DNA of 64,000 nt from Rhynochetos jubatus. Taxonomy: Eukaryota; Chordata; Aves; Eurypygiformes; Rhynochetidae. Both the position numbers and the translations under genes were made by a program. The stretch spans positions 5,812,001-5,876,000 of the forward strand of contig CM050672.1 in assembly GCA_027574665.1 (NCBI GenBank), given 5' to 3'. Of the stretch, positions 9,713-20,170 are shown piece after piece. Each line of letters begins with the position of its first letter. Within the stretch, counting starts at the first letter, position 1. The notes under the pieces are model-generated. The model saw nothing but the letters and a program-made list of their open reading frames with translations, did not search any database and was not told where the DNA came from.

Positions 9713-11019
9713 CGTGGGTTAACCTGGGCCTCACGCTAGTCCATGCTGGGATAATTACTGAACGCTGCCACGTAAGCAAGACCTGTGTATGAGTAGCTAA
9801 TTGTTCCGTTTTAATCAGCTGTTTCACATAGAGAAGTTGTGTAGCCCTTTGAATCTTAGCTAAGTGATGCTTAACAGCCTCTTTGCTTCCTTTGTAATGA
9901 AAGGGTGGCTTAGACCTCGGCGCATAAACTTGTACACTGCCCTTCCAGCTGAAAAGGAAAACGTACATGGTGTAAGTCCACATTTTAGGAGAAGTCAAGC
10001 ATATAATCACAGCTGATACTATTTAAACTGACTAAGAGTAGAAGGCAAAATTTACAGTCTAACAATGTATTTTATGAAGGCCAGTAAACGACATGAGGCT
10101 AAAGATGGCACTGGCGCTCTCAGGAGAAATTAGTTATCGGTACGTTTGTTTCTGCCTGATCTCTCTGGGAATTCCAACAGAGATTTGATAGCCCTCTGGA
10201 AGCAGATTGTCAAGCCCATTCTGCTGTTTGAACTGTGTTAAATACAAAAAGAATAAACTGTTTGATACATGTATCGCTAATTCCTTGGCTCCACTGTAAA
10301 CTTTTGTCCCGGTGTATCAGCACTGACTGCCGGGGCAGAAAAATCAGGTTGAGTCTCTTATCCTGTACATTACCATGAGATACACTGTTGCATTTTAAGG
10401 CACCATGAATTACAAATGAGTTGTGAGCTTTAATTTTTGAGATTTAGTATAACACTAATAAGCCAGCAATTATTGTGGTTTTAAATCAGAAAAAAATTTT
10501 GGATTTCACAGACCAGAAAGCTTATTATGCTTTAAAAAAAGGAAAAAAAAAAGAAGAAAAAATGGTAGTACCTTCCTGCATTCAGTCACGGTGCCAAAAA
10601 ACATACAAAAGACTTCTGAGACTGTAAAACTACTCCTTTTCTGGATGCTGCGGGCTCCACCTGTCCCCCAAATCCTGACAAACTTTTAAATCAAAGAATG
10701 CTTTTACTGTTTAGAAGGAACATTTCCTTTTATGCTTTTTGGGGGGGCAACATAACAAATAAAGGACATTCATCCACCTGACACTCCAGTCCACGTAGCG
10801 TAAAGCAAGTTCCTTTAAATATCTTGAAATTCTAAAGGAGGGAAAGAGGACCAAAATATTGCATTGCATTTGTAGTTGAGACTTCTCTGAATGAAATGTT
10901 GCACAGCACTGAGAGGCTGTAAATACTTGGTGAGGTGGTCACATCCGGGATGCGTTTGTGTACGTGTGTGTGTTTGTTACTAGTGGATTTGACTCACTGT
11001 GTACTGGAAAAATAATAAA
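9713..11019 (+). other. GJA9: GJA9 3' UTR region (alternative ends)
   Basis: AT-rich non-coding sequence following the connexin stop. Candidate poly(A) signals AATAAA lie at 10252-10257, 10758-10763 and 11014-11019, giving 3' UTRs of roughly 0.55, 1.05 or 1.3 kb. A GT-rich stretch lies at about 10958-10978. A CR1 element begins almost immediately after the third signal. Which signal is used cannot be judged from sequence. Confidence 0.6.
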
Positions 11020-11024
11020 GATGT

Positions 11025-11284
11025 AGGACGAGGGGCAGTGGCCATCAACTGGAGCACAGAAGGTTCAACCTGAACATGAGGAAACCCTTCTGCCCTGTGA
11101 GGGTGACAGAGCCCTGGGACAGGCTGCCCAGAGAGGGGGGAGTCTCCTTCCCTGGAGCCTTTCCAAAGCCCCTGGCCTTGTTCCTGTGGGATCTGCTCTG
11201 GGGGATCCTGTTCTGGCAGGGGACTTGGGCTAGGGGATCTTTAGAGGGCCCTTCCAACCCCTGACACTCTGTGGGTCTGTGAAT
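11025..11284 (+). mobile_element. CR1 LINE fragment, second subfamily
   Basis: 5'-truncated CR1 with the AACATGAGGAAACCCTTCTG region of ORF2 and a distinct tail ending CTCTGTGGGTCTGTGAATG instead of ATTCTATGAT. It starts six bases after the last GJA9 poly(A) candidate. It is close in sequence to the inverted copy at 56385-56604. Confidence 0.92.
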
Positions 11285-11977
11285 GTAGCGTCACGATGTT
11301 GCGGCGCCATTGCATTCTTGATGTGCATTACGGTTATGCATACAACCCAATCTCAGACTGGCTGAAAGCTAGAAAATATTAGGGGAAAAAAGGAGCCAGA
11401 AAACCTAAAAGTCTCTTTTGCTAGCAGCAGCATTAATTTGGCCCTGTCCACATAAGAATATGCATTAATATTATTAAAACTATGCACTCTAGATTTCTCT
11501 CACCTCTATGTGTATTCATAAATACAGCCCTACCTAGTTCTGCTTACACCGTGAGTTCAACACTGTGTAACGTACAGGAGTGTATGTATCTGTACAGCGT
11601 GGTTTGGCTGAGTTAATACTGCTGCTGTGGCTGTAGCGCTTGCGTTTCTTGATGCGGAAGTTTCCGTGGGCGGTAGCTGTGCTAATGCGTGCTTTGCAAT
11701 TAATGTCTCTGTAATAAAAAGCCCAGTATTCCATGCACTCCGCTCCCGCTGCCTAAATAATGGAAACCCCAGCATTTAGATGCTCACATATGGGATATGA
11801 CATTTGCATTTCTGTTAGGTCAGGACAAGATAGGAAAGAATTGGGTTTTTCTGCTGCTCATAGACGATTTTTATTAACTTTTTTTTTTGGGGTGGACATG
11901 GGTCAAACGCCCTGTTTCGTCACAGCACCTGGCCAACAGAAGGGTGTACCTAGGTTCCAGTGAAAATCGAAGGCATT

Positions 11978-12013
11978 GCAGAAGGGCGTGCAGAAGGGCG
12001 TGCAGAAGTGTGC
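11978..12013 (+). repeat. 12-bp minisatellite, three units
   Basis: The unit GCAGAAGGGCGT occurs at 11978-11989 and 11990-12001, followed by a diverged third unit GCAGAAGTGTGC at 12002-12013. It lies about 400 bp upstream of the MYCBP start. Confidence 0.85.
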
Positions 12014-12149
12014 AAAGACCCGAACATTGCAGGTGCGAGATTAGTTGGTCGCTTCTTTTTTTAATTTTTATAATAAACAGATTTTATCAGTCCGTAGATT
12101 TCACAAAAATAAATGGGTATAAAGGGCTCCCGTTCGGTAAAACAGGTTA

Positions 12150-13050
12150 ACGAAAGGCACCTCCGTACCCGGCATCGCCGGGCAGAGCAGGACAACGGCC
12201 ACGGGTGCTGGGGGCAGGGGGCTCAGGGGGCTATGGCGTGTCTTTCGGGCTACGGGAGGGCAGCGGGATGCTGCTGCGGCCGTAGGCGAGGGCGTCGCTG
12301 CTGTCCCGTCGCGATGGTAACCACTGGGAAGCCCTCGCGCCGTAAAAGGGTAGGGCGCAGGCGCGGGGCCGCGTGCAGGCGCGGTGGGGGTTAGATGGCG
12401 CATTACAAGGTAGGAGGGAGCGGACCGGACCGGCGGCCGCGCGGGGTCGGTGCCGCTCGCCGCGGAGGGGCCGGCCGAGGCCTGGTACCGGCTGGGCCCT
12501 CCGTGCCGCCTCTGCGGCGGAGACGGGGCCCGGCCTGGTGCGACGAGCCGCTTCCGTAGCTCGGGGGGAGGGGGCGGGGGGGCGCCGCCGAGCTGACCGT
12601 GTGGGCGTCCTCCCTCAGGCCGCGGACTCCAAGCGGGAGCAGTTCCGGCGGTACCTGGAGAAGTCGGGGGTGCTGGACACGCTCACCAAGGGTAAGTCTC
12701 TGCCCCGGGGGGCCCCATGGGGGCGGCGGCTCGTCGGGCGCTTCAGCAGGTGGGGGGGGGGGGGGACCGTGCCCCGCGGGGCAGCTGCCCCTCGGCGCTC
12801 CCCGCTCCGCCCCGGCCAGCCGGTCGCTCGTTCTCCTCGGGCGGCGTGGCGATGGCCAGCGGAAAGCTCGTCCGGGAGGCGTGGCGCGGCCGTGGCGGTG
12901 GAGCCCGAGCGAGGCACAGCGCTGCGGGGTTGGGGGGGGGCCCGGAGGGGTCTCTGTGGGAGCGCATGGCGCGTGGACTGCAGCGCGTGGAGGCGTTTTT
13001 TTGGCCGTTCGCACGCCCGGTGGGTGCGGGTCGGTGGTTAGAGACGCGTG
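12150..13050 (+). promoter_or_regulatory. MYCBP: MYCBP CpG-island promoter
   Basis: CpG-rich block spanning the MYCBP start, exon 1, the short intron 1 and exon 2. No TATA box is seen. Upstream of the ATG are an RFX-like X-box GTCGCGATGGTAAC at 12308-12321 (12 of 14 consensus positions) and two NRF1-like sites: GCGCAGGCGC at 12355-12364 and GTGCAGGCGC at 12373-12382. A TATA-less NRF1 promoter fits a broadly expressed gene. Long open frames across this block are side effects of its GC content. Confidence 0.75.
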
Positions 13051-16000
13051 TGGAGCAGGAAGGCTGTTCCTTGCTCCCTGCGCGGTGTGGTGGAGACCTC
13101 TCTTACTCGGCCAAAGCTCTGCTCTGGGCTTGCTTTCGGGAACGCTTTTTGGGGGGTGTTACTCTGCCAGAGCGCTCCGGAAAAAGTAAATACTTGAGGC
13201 AAAATAACAGCAAACACGCCCTTAAAAACATCCTGTTTAAAAAGACGCTTTCTTGGTGCTTCTTCTAAAATTGATGGACCAGCAGCATGGGGAAGATGAT
13301 GGCGCTAAATTGGATGGGTACTTTGGCTTTCTGTATGGCTAAGCATCTTTTAAATACTTCTGAATTCTTCTTGAGAGCCGTCCACATGGAGAAAATCAGT
13401 TAATATTCCTGGGAGCAGCAGATCTAGGATGCCAAGCGAATAGGTGCGGCACTAAGTCTCTCGGCCTGGCATGTGGGTACTACTCGATTTTCTTTCTGTA
13501 GCAACACTAAGCGTCCTGTGGGATGGCAAAACAGTCTTCCAAGCAGTGCGGCGTCCTAATTTTGTTGTTAACGTGGGCTCTTAGCTTAAAACCAACTTGC
13601 CTGCACGGCGTGGACATCTGACGCTGGGAGAAGGGCATCAAAGCATTTATGAAAGCGGGCGTCTTCTGTAGCTGCGTGCGTGCCGCTGTGGGGGGCGGGG
13701 GGGGGGGGAAAGTGGTTGTGTCTGGGAACTTTCTGAGTGTTCATGTGACTGAGTTCTCCAGCTGTGGAGCTGGGATGTGTGTAGCTGGTTTTATTTAAGC
13801 TGTCGGGGTACTGCTGCTTGTGCCTGACCTCTCTGGCATTCTGTTGGCTGCTAGAGCCCCCATCCATAAAGATTATCAGTGTCACCTATGCTGATGGTGG
13901 CTGTTTAGTGTTGTAACTGCAGGTGTTTGATGGAGGTTTGCTTTTATGTTGAAAGTTACGGGAGTGCTGCTGTTGTCCTGCCCTTCAAAGATGTAGTTTA
14001 AGCGGAAGTAATGGTTTATGGTGGGAGAGTCTCAAAATAACTAGAATTTCAATTTTGCTGATGAAAGCAATACTAGGGTTGTGTGTGGAATGTGTAAAAA
14101 TCGTCCAGGCTGTTTTACGTTCCGTACTAGAATAGCCCAAACCTGTGGTTAGGGGATCAACAAAACTTCAGTCTAGCATTTACTGGGTGGGATGATGTGT
14201 TCCCTCCTGTACAGCAGAGCTGTGCTTTACGTCAGAGTATACAGGTGAAAACCCTGTTAAACAGAAAAACGTGCTGTAGGTGTGGCATGCAGCTGGTATG
14301 CCTGCCGTGGGTTCGCGTCTAAAAAGCTTAGAGCGGCATGACCTTTTTGCAATTGTTGAATATTTTCTATTTGCAGTGTTGGTAGCCTTATATGAAGAGC
14401 CAGAGAAACCAAATAGTGCACTGGAGTATCCTTTTTCTCTTCTGTGAATTGTTCGTAGAGGCTTGACACGGAACAGCAGTACCGCTCCTGACGCGTAGGT
14501 GAACTGGAGAGACTCGTTTAGAAGACTCAGATCGAGAACGTGGCTTTTACGGATGCGTTTTAGCTAATAATGGCATTCTTTCAAGCTAACAAAGTCTGAC
14601 AGGATGCAGAACTGTGCGTATCAGTATAGCAGCAACTGGGAAGTTATAGGCTATTACAGGATTTGGTAGAGCTGCAGCGTTAGATTTGCCTGCTTACTGT
14701 GTCTGTGGCTTCTGAGGTTGGCTTCTTCACGCTTCCTTCCAATTTTTTTAATAACACAAGAGGGAAAAATGAATGTATCTTTTTTTTTTCCTTGCTTTTT
14801 TAAAGCAGCTTCTCTTTTTGGCTATTGCTTCTGTTGTTTGGATATTCCTTTTAACTCTTCAAAACCTTGGCATTTAAGAGAGGAAGAGGGGTGCACAGTC
14901 AAGCGTGAATCTGTCCTGTGTGTACTGATGTCTTGCTTGTGTGTGTGTTTGGGTTTTTTTTAAGGAATATACTAACGAACTTGAAAAGCTTTCTTATTTT
15001 TGTAATTTCATCCTCTAGGTTGAAAAGCACTGTAGCAATATTAAGGTGTTTAATGCAATTTTGGTCACGTATATGGCAGCACTAACTTCATCATGAGCGT
15101 TGAAACCAAAATGCGGTTGTGCTATCTAATGGAAGAAATGCTTAACACTGAAATATCAGCTTTCTGAAGCATCATCTGGGAGCTTCAGCTCCTGAGAATC
15201 CAGAAATAGAGGCACTTCGCTTGGAAGTGGCAGAGATGAAGGAAAAATACGAAGCTGTGTTGGAAGAAAACAAAAAACTGAAAACCAAGGTAAAAATCTA
15301 CTTAGTGCTCCTCAGTAGATCCATCTTACACAAGAACACTTTAATACTTGGGATACAGCCAACTTTCTTCTGTTGGAGTATCTGGTTAATGTTGCATTGT
15401 TTAGCCTCGTGGCTGAGGAATGCTGATAGAATTCATTATAGTAAAGACTTCTTGTTTTTGACCGGCCACCTCTTGTATTCTGTAACACTGCTAAACCAGG
15501 GATTTCATATATTTTGTGAAAGTGTGTGTTATTGAGGCTAATCCCATGTCTTCCTTCAGCCCTGTCTGGATGTGTTTAAGCTGTCTGACATTATGATAGT
15601 TACATTAGCTATGTTCTTTTTCAAAACCCTTGTAGAATCATGAGCTACGTAAAGGCTTTCAAAAGGCAACCTGAGAAAGGAGTATTATGTATTAGTTTGC
15701 GTGACCTGGCACAGATTTGCACGTGCCAGGATGTTACCTGTTACCAGGGGAGGCACTTGTATCTACCTGGAAGAGTAATTAGTGCTTTTCAGCTAAAACA
15801 ACACTGGTGTTCCTCTGTCTGCAACAAGAGTGGACTCGAAGTGCTGCATAAGGCAGAGCCGTTCTTTAGTGGGTCTGCAGGCTGTCTGCAACAGCGCTGA
15901 GAGGAGCAACTTGCCCAGTGCACTGACTGTAAACCTAACAAGGCTGATGAAGGCAAACTTTTAAGAACTGAAATAAGCTCTCATGTGCTGCTACAGGTTT

Positions 16001-17614
16001 CCATGCATTTGTTGGAAGAGGATGGCTGTTACATGTGAACAACATCCCTAGGGGTTTTCTACTGGGAGACCGTTAGCCACCTGCGTTCTGGGAGAAGAGA
16101 TTCTTGGGCATTACCCCTTTGTATTTCTTGTCTGGAGTACCCTCTTGCTGTCCTAGTAATGCTCCTTCTTCTCTGTTACCCACTGCGAGTCCTTGAAACT
16201 ACATTTGTTATTTCTTACTAGGAAAGATGACAAAGAGCAGAATTTTAGTAGCAATAGACCAGGAGTAGCAGACTTTAAAATGTAGCTGGTAGTAAGTACA
16301 CACACATAAGCAGAGCATCCTGGGTCTTTGTTTAAAGAAATCTTTTTAAGAAGTCAAAACTTGTTCCAGGAGAGTAAGCCTTCCATAATCACGGGTTTAT
16401 TTGTGCTTTCACCTTCTTCAGCCTTCAACTCTTACTTTACCTATTTTTGGTTTTTTTTCCCTTTCTTTCCCCTGCCATTGTCTGCCCATCACTTTGACAT
16501 ACCATAGGAGGCTACGTGGACAGAATGCAGGGGGAACACTGCTGTTTAGCTTTTTTTAAGCAGTCCTCTAGTATAAAATACATGCTTTTAACTGTACCTG
16601 TATTGGTAACTTCAGTCATGTCCAAATAGGTGGTGGTCTTCTGTTGTATTCAGCTGTGAAGAACTGTTCAGTTCCTTACATTTATTGGTCAGTGTTGGGT
16701 ATTTGGGTGGGATGGGAAGTCAACAGTTAGGCGCTTTGTGGAAAGGAAAACTGCCTTTGGATTGTGTACTGGCCATCTTTTGTTGTTCTTGTAGATTTTA
16801 CCACAAAATGCTATTTTAGTGGCTCTTGCTAGTGGCAGAGTGATTGCTGTGATTTAGTGTTGCTGCAAGAAGCACATGGGTATTTTTATTTATGTACTTT
16901 GTTTATTGTTGATGTACTCTGCAATTTTCAGGAGAGGGCAAGAATCTTAATTGAGGCAACTAGACTGACATATTTAGGAGACTCAGTCCTCCTGCCTGAA
17001 TTGTTTTTGAAGCTTAAACTTATCTTCAGTGTAACCTAAGTCAAGTAAACATCTTCGTACTTTCTTTGGAAATAACATTATAAGGTCACACTTCAGTGCG
17101 TAGTTGCCCAGGCCATACTCTCCAGAAAGCATGATGAAAACTAGAATGATTACAGACAATGCTAGTTTGGGTACTGTTGCTAGAGAATGAGTGTTTCATT
17201 TAATAATTTCAGTGCAATCAAAGCACTTAGCAGCTGACAACGATCAGCACCTTATTTGGGAGAAAAATGGTGGTGAGACCTAAAACAAGAAATGGGAAAA
17301 AATTTAAGGGCAAGACCTTTCCTGCTGGAAAGTGCCTTGAAGAAGATCCCTTGTTACAGCTACATGATTATACAGTGTGACAAAGTGATGTTTTGAGGGC
17401 TGTTACTTTGTTGCCTGACTCAAAAATGGACTTGCATAAATATCAGTGATGGATTACAACGTGCAGTGTAAATGGAATGCTTCCAGACCAAATGTTTTCC
17501 TACGTTCTTAATGCAGAAAGTGTTTCTGAAATGTTGCAGCTAACTAAGTTCCTCTCTTTAAATCCACAGCTGGCTCAGTATGAACCACCTCAAGAAGAGA
17601 AGCATGGTGAATAG
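12395..17614 (+). CDS. MYCBP: MYC-binding protein (AMY-1), five coding exons
   Basis: Small MYC-binding protein that also binds A-kinase anchoring proteins; its algal relative is a flagellar component. Coding exons: 12395-12409, 12619-12691, 14377-14425, 15160-15289 and 17570-17614, all joined at GT-AG borders with phases that keep one frame. The product is 103 residues, the same length as human MYCBP, starting MAHYKAADSK and ending EEKHGE. Residues 6-53 form a compact helical region containing the conserved EEPEKPNSAL stretch. Residues about 61-92 are rich in Glu, Lys and Leu and fit the known coiled coil. The first exon gives only five codons, which fixes the ATG in the CpG island. Introns are 209, 1685, 734 and 2280 nt. 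No defect is seen. The gene starts 2.7 kb after the GJA9 stop and ends 2.1 kb before the RRAGC start. Confidence 0.97.
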
Positions 17615-18640
17615 CAGTAGTTTCTCCTTTAATGCCTTGGCTTAATAAAGGGCTTCCTGAGAAATGCAGTCTTTAATTTTTTTTTTCTCCTTGTGTGAAC
17701 TCTGCAGGTCTATTTTGTTACCTCGTCGTCTTAAAGGAAAAAAAAACCCACCAGTGTGATGAGTGCACAGCTATTTTTGTGGAGTTGCAGCATACTGGCC
17801 AACTTTCTTGCTTTCTGTGTTTAAGAAAAGGTGATAGTTAATCATAACTTGTAGATAACTGCCTGCCAGTGTGTCAGTTTTGCATCGTGCTCACAATGGT
17901 CGTGTTAAGCTGCTGATCTCCCTCTTGGTTTTCTTGTCACTGGAAGGGGGTGATGTGACACAGATGGACCAACTGTAAATGGAAGCAGGACCCCCAAGAT
18001 ATATTCCGAGTTAGTACTCAGCAGTGAGGTGAGGCTTCTACTGAAGCTGGTAGGGTAACTCTGTACTCAGAGGGGCACAAAGGCATGAGGACAGTTATGC
18101 TGAGTGATGGACATAGCGCAGTGTTGGAGATGCAGTACCTACTGAACTTATTTTTTTAATTTGCATGAGGTGTACCTATTTCAATCCAGTTCATGTGTCT
18201 GATCCTGTTTCAGAAACTGGGATTTGCAGAGTTGATCCAGATACTGCCTGGACAGTCCTCAAGAGAATCCAAAATTCTTACTTCTAACGGAGGTCCTGTA
18301 TAGTCAGTGGCACGTGTAAGAGTACAACGTGGAGAGTTCTGCCTTCTGTTTCATCTAACAAGGAAAGGAAAATCTAGGCAGGGCAGACAATCCAAGAGGG
18401 GTGTGTGTGTGTGACTTGTGATTTCTGATTTCACCTCTGTGTTCTGTGGCCCCTGTTTCCCTGAATCAGCTTCATAGTGCTTCAGAAATGTGAAGTTGTC
18501 CTTTAAAAAAAAAAACCCAAAACAACACAAAAACCCAAAAATGTTTGGGTTTGTAAAGAGCTGTATTTGTCTCCTATCCTAAAATCAGGTGTTTTAAAGG
18601 CAACTGATGACAGGAAAAATAAAGTGTGTGTGTGGGAAGT
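17615..18640 (+). other. MYCBP: MYCBP 3' UTR region with two poly(A) signals
   Basis: AATAAA lies at 17644-17649, only 30 nt after the stop, and would give a very short 3' UTR. A second AATAAA at 18618-18623 is followed directly by GTGTGTGTGTG, a good downstream GU-rich element, and would give a 3' UTR of about 1 kb. A (GT)n run lies at 18401-18413. Use of either end is inference. Confidence 0.6.
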
Positions 18641-19139
18641 ACAGTAGCAGTCTTTAAGTATTGGATCTACTGGCTATTAGTTTATTAGTTTAACCTCTTT
18701 GTTTCTAGCATGGGTTTTGCAGCGTCTCACATAGAGGTGTGGTAGGATGGATCAGAACCCTTGGTAAAGGCTGTGTACGAACTGAAATCAAGGGCTAATG
18801 AGTGTAATGGTTGCTTACCTTACTACTTTGCCTCTTAGTGGTCTGGTGACCGGTAGAGAACTAAATGAGGGGATAATACTGTGTTAAACCTCTAAAACAG
18901 TGAAAAGCCCCACTCTGAACAAAAAACCAAAGCTGGGTGGGCATGGGGAACAAACCAACCAACAAAACCAAACTCCCAGACCAAACAAACCACAGAAAAA
19001 GTGCCCCACCCCCTGCAACGAAGGAGCGGAGAGAGCTCAGGTGTGAGTTAGAACGTACACCTAGCACTAGGCTGCAGCGGGTGGCAATAGAGGATAACGC
19101 GGTAGAAAAAGGGGCTGTGAGGGGGCTGGAAGTAAATAC
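17690..19139. other. MYCBP to RRAGC intergenic
   Basis: No coding exon. It contains the second MYCBP poly(A) candidate, an A-rich run (18505-18540) and a C/A-rich stretch (18935-18995). An octamer ATTTGCAT lies at 18159-18166. Confidence 0.5.
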
Positions 19140-20170
19140 CCGTCGGGGCACGGATTGCCGGCAGCGGGCAGGTAAGGTGTTGTCACAGCGCACGACGGAC
19201 TTTGGTCGCGATGTTGGGTGCGAGGGCCGCGATAAACACGCTGCTCGCTTCCCTCTGAAGGCAGTTCAGCCCTGCGAGCCTTACCCTGGGGCGTAACGGA
19301 GTTGTTGGAGCTTCGCGCCAGCCGGTGGAGAATCAGTGACCAGTGAACGGGAAGAACCTTGCTCCTTAGGGAGCGTTCGCTTGGAACGGGGGTGCCGCTG
19401 GGCCGAAAGCTCCCGTGCCTCGGTTGACGCCTATTTCTGCCGCCGCGGGGCCGGGCTCCGCCGCCGGGGGAGGGTGGGGGGGCGCGTCCCGGCCCCTCCT
19501 CCCGCGCGCTCGGGCCGCTGCTCGCCCCGCCCCTCCCGCTCACGTGCGGCAGCGCCGTCAGGTGACTGGGGTCGGCTGACGGGAGCCAGCCTACCCCGCT
19601 GTCTGCCGGAGCCAATCGGCGCCGCCGCCGCTTGACGCCGGCCAATCCGGGGGAGGCCGTGCGGCGTCGGGGTGGGTTGGGCGAGCAGAGGAGGCCCCGT
19701 ACGGGCAGCGGCGGCTGAAGGGCGGCGGGCGCGGGCGGACATGGCGCTGCAGTTCGGCGGGGCGGGCGCGGCTGAGGAGCCGGCGTTGGTGGGGGGTAGC
19801 TTCGGGGCTGCGGACTCGTTCCCCAAGGACTTCGGCTACGGGGAGGAGGAGGAGGAGGCGGAGCTGGAGGGAGGCCCAGGGCCCGGCGGGCCCGGCGGCG
19901 GTGCGGGCGGGCCCGGCGGCGGCGCGGGCGGGGCGGATTCCAAGCCGCGGATCCTGCTTATGGGGCTGCGGCGCAGCGGGAAGTCCTCCATCCAGAAGGT
20001 GAGGGGCAGCCGGCGGCTCCCCGCGCTGCCTCCTCGGCGCCGAGCTCTTTCTCCGCTCTCTCTTGCCGTTGGGGCATTTTCTGCTGCTTAACGTGGGCGC
20101 GTGTTGGAGCGAAGGAGGCTCCTGCTTGGAGGCGCGTCCTTCCCAGAACGGCCCGCCGTCCTCTGCCCGA
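19140..20170 (+). promoter_or_regulatory. RRAGC: RRAGC CpG-island promoter with E-boxes and paired CCAAT boxes
   Basis: CpG-rich, TATA-less block around exon 1. Visible sites in order: TCACGTG (E-box CACGTG at 19541-19546), CAGGTG in GTCAGGTGAC at 19557-19566, CCAAT at 19612-19616, and CCAAT at 19642-19646, exactly 30 bp apart on the same strand. The ATG is at 19741. TFEB/TFE3 and MYC bind CACGTG, and Rag genes are known TFEB targets. The sites are seen; their use is inferred. Confidence 0.75.

Noticed and set aside
12373-13268. Several 100-220 residue frames on both strands around the MYCBP start
   Set aside because: They overlap MYCBP exons 1-2 in or out of frame, read through intron sequence, and are Arg/Gly/Pro-rich; the spliced MYCBP model explains the locus.
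19672-19743. Longer RagC N-terminus from an upstream in-frame GTG
   Set aside because: GTG is not a usual vertebrate start, and the ATG at 19741 has good context and matches the family N-terminus.
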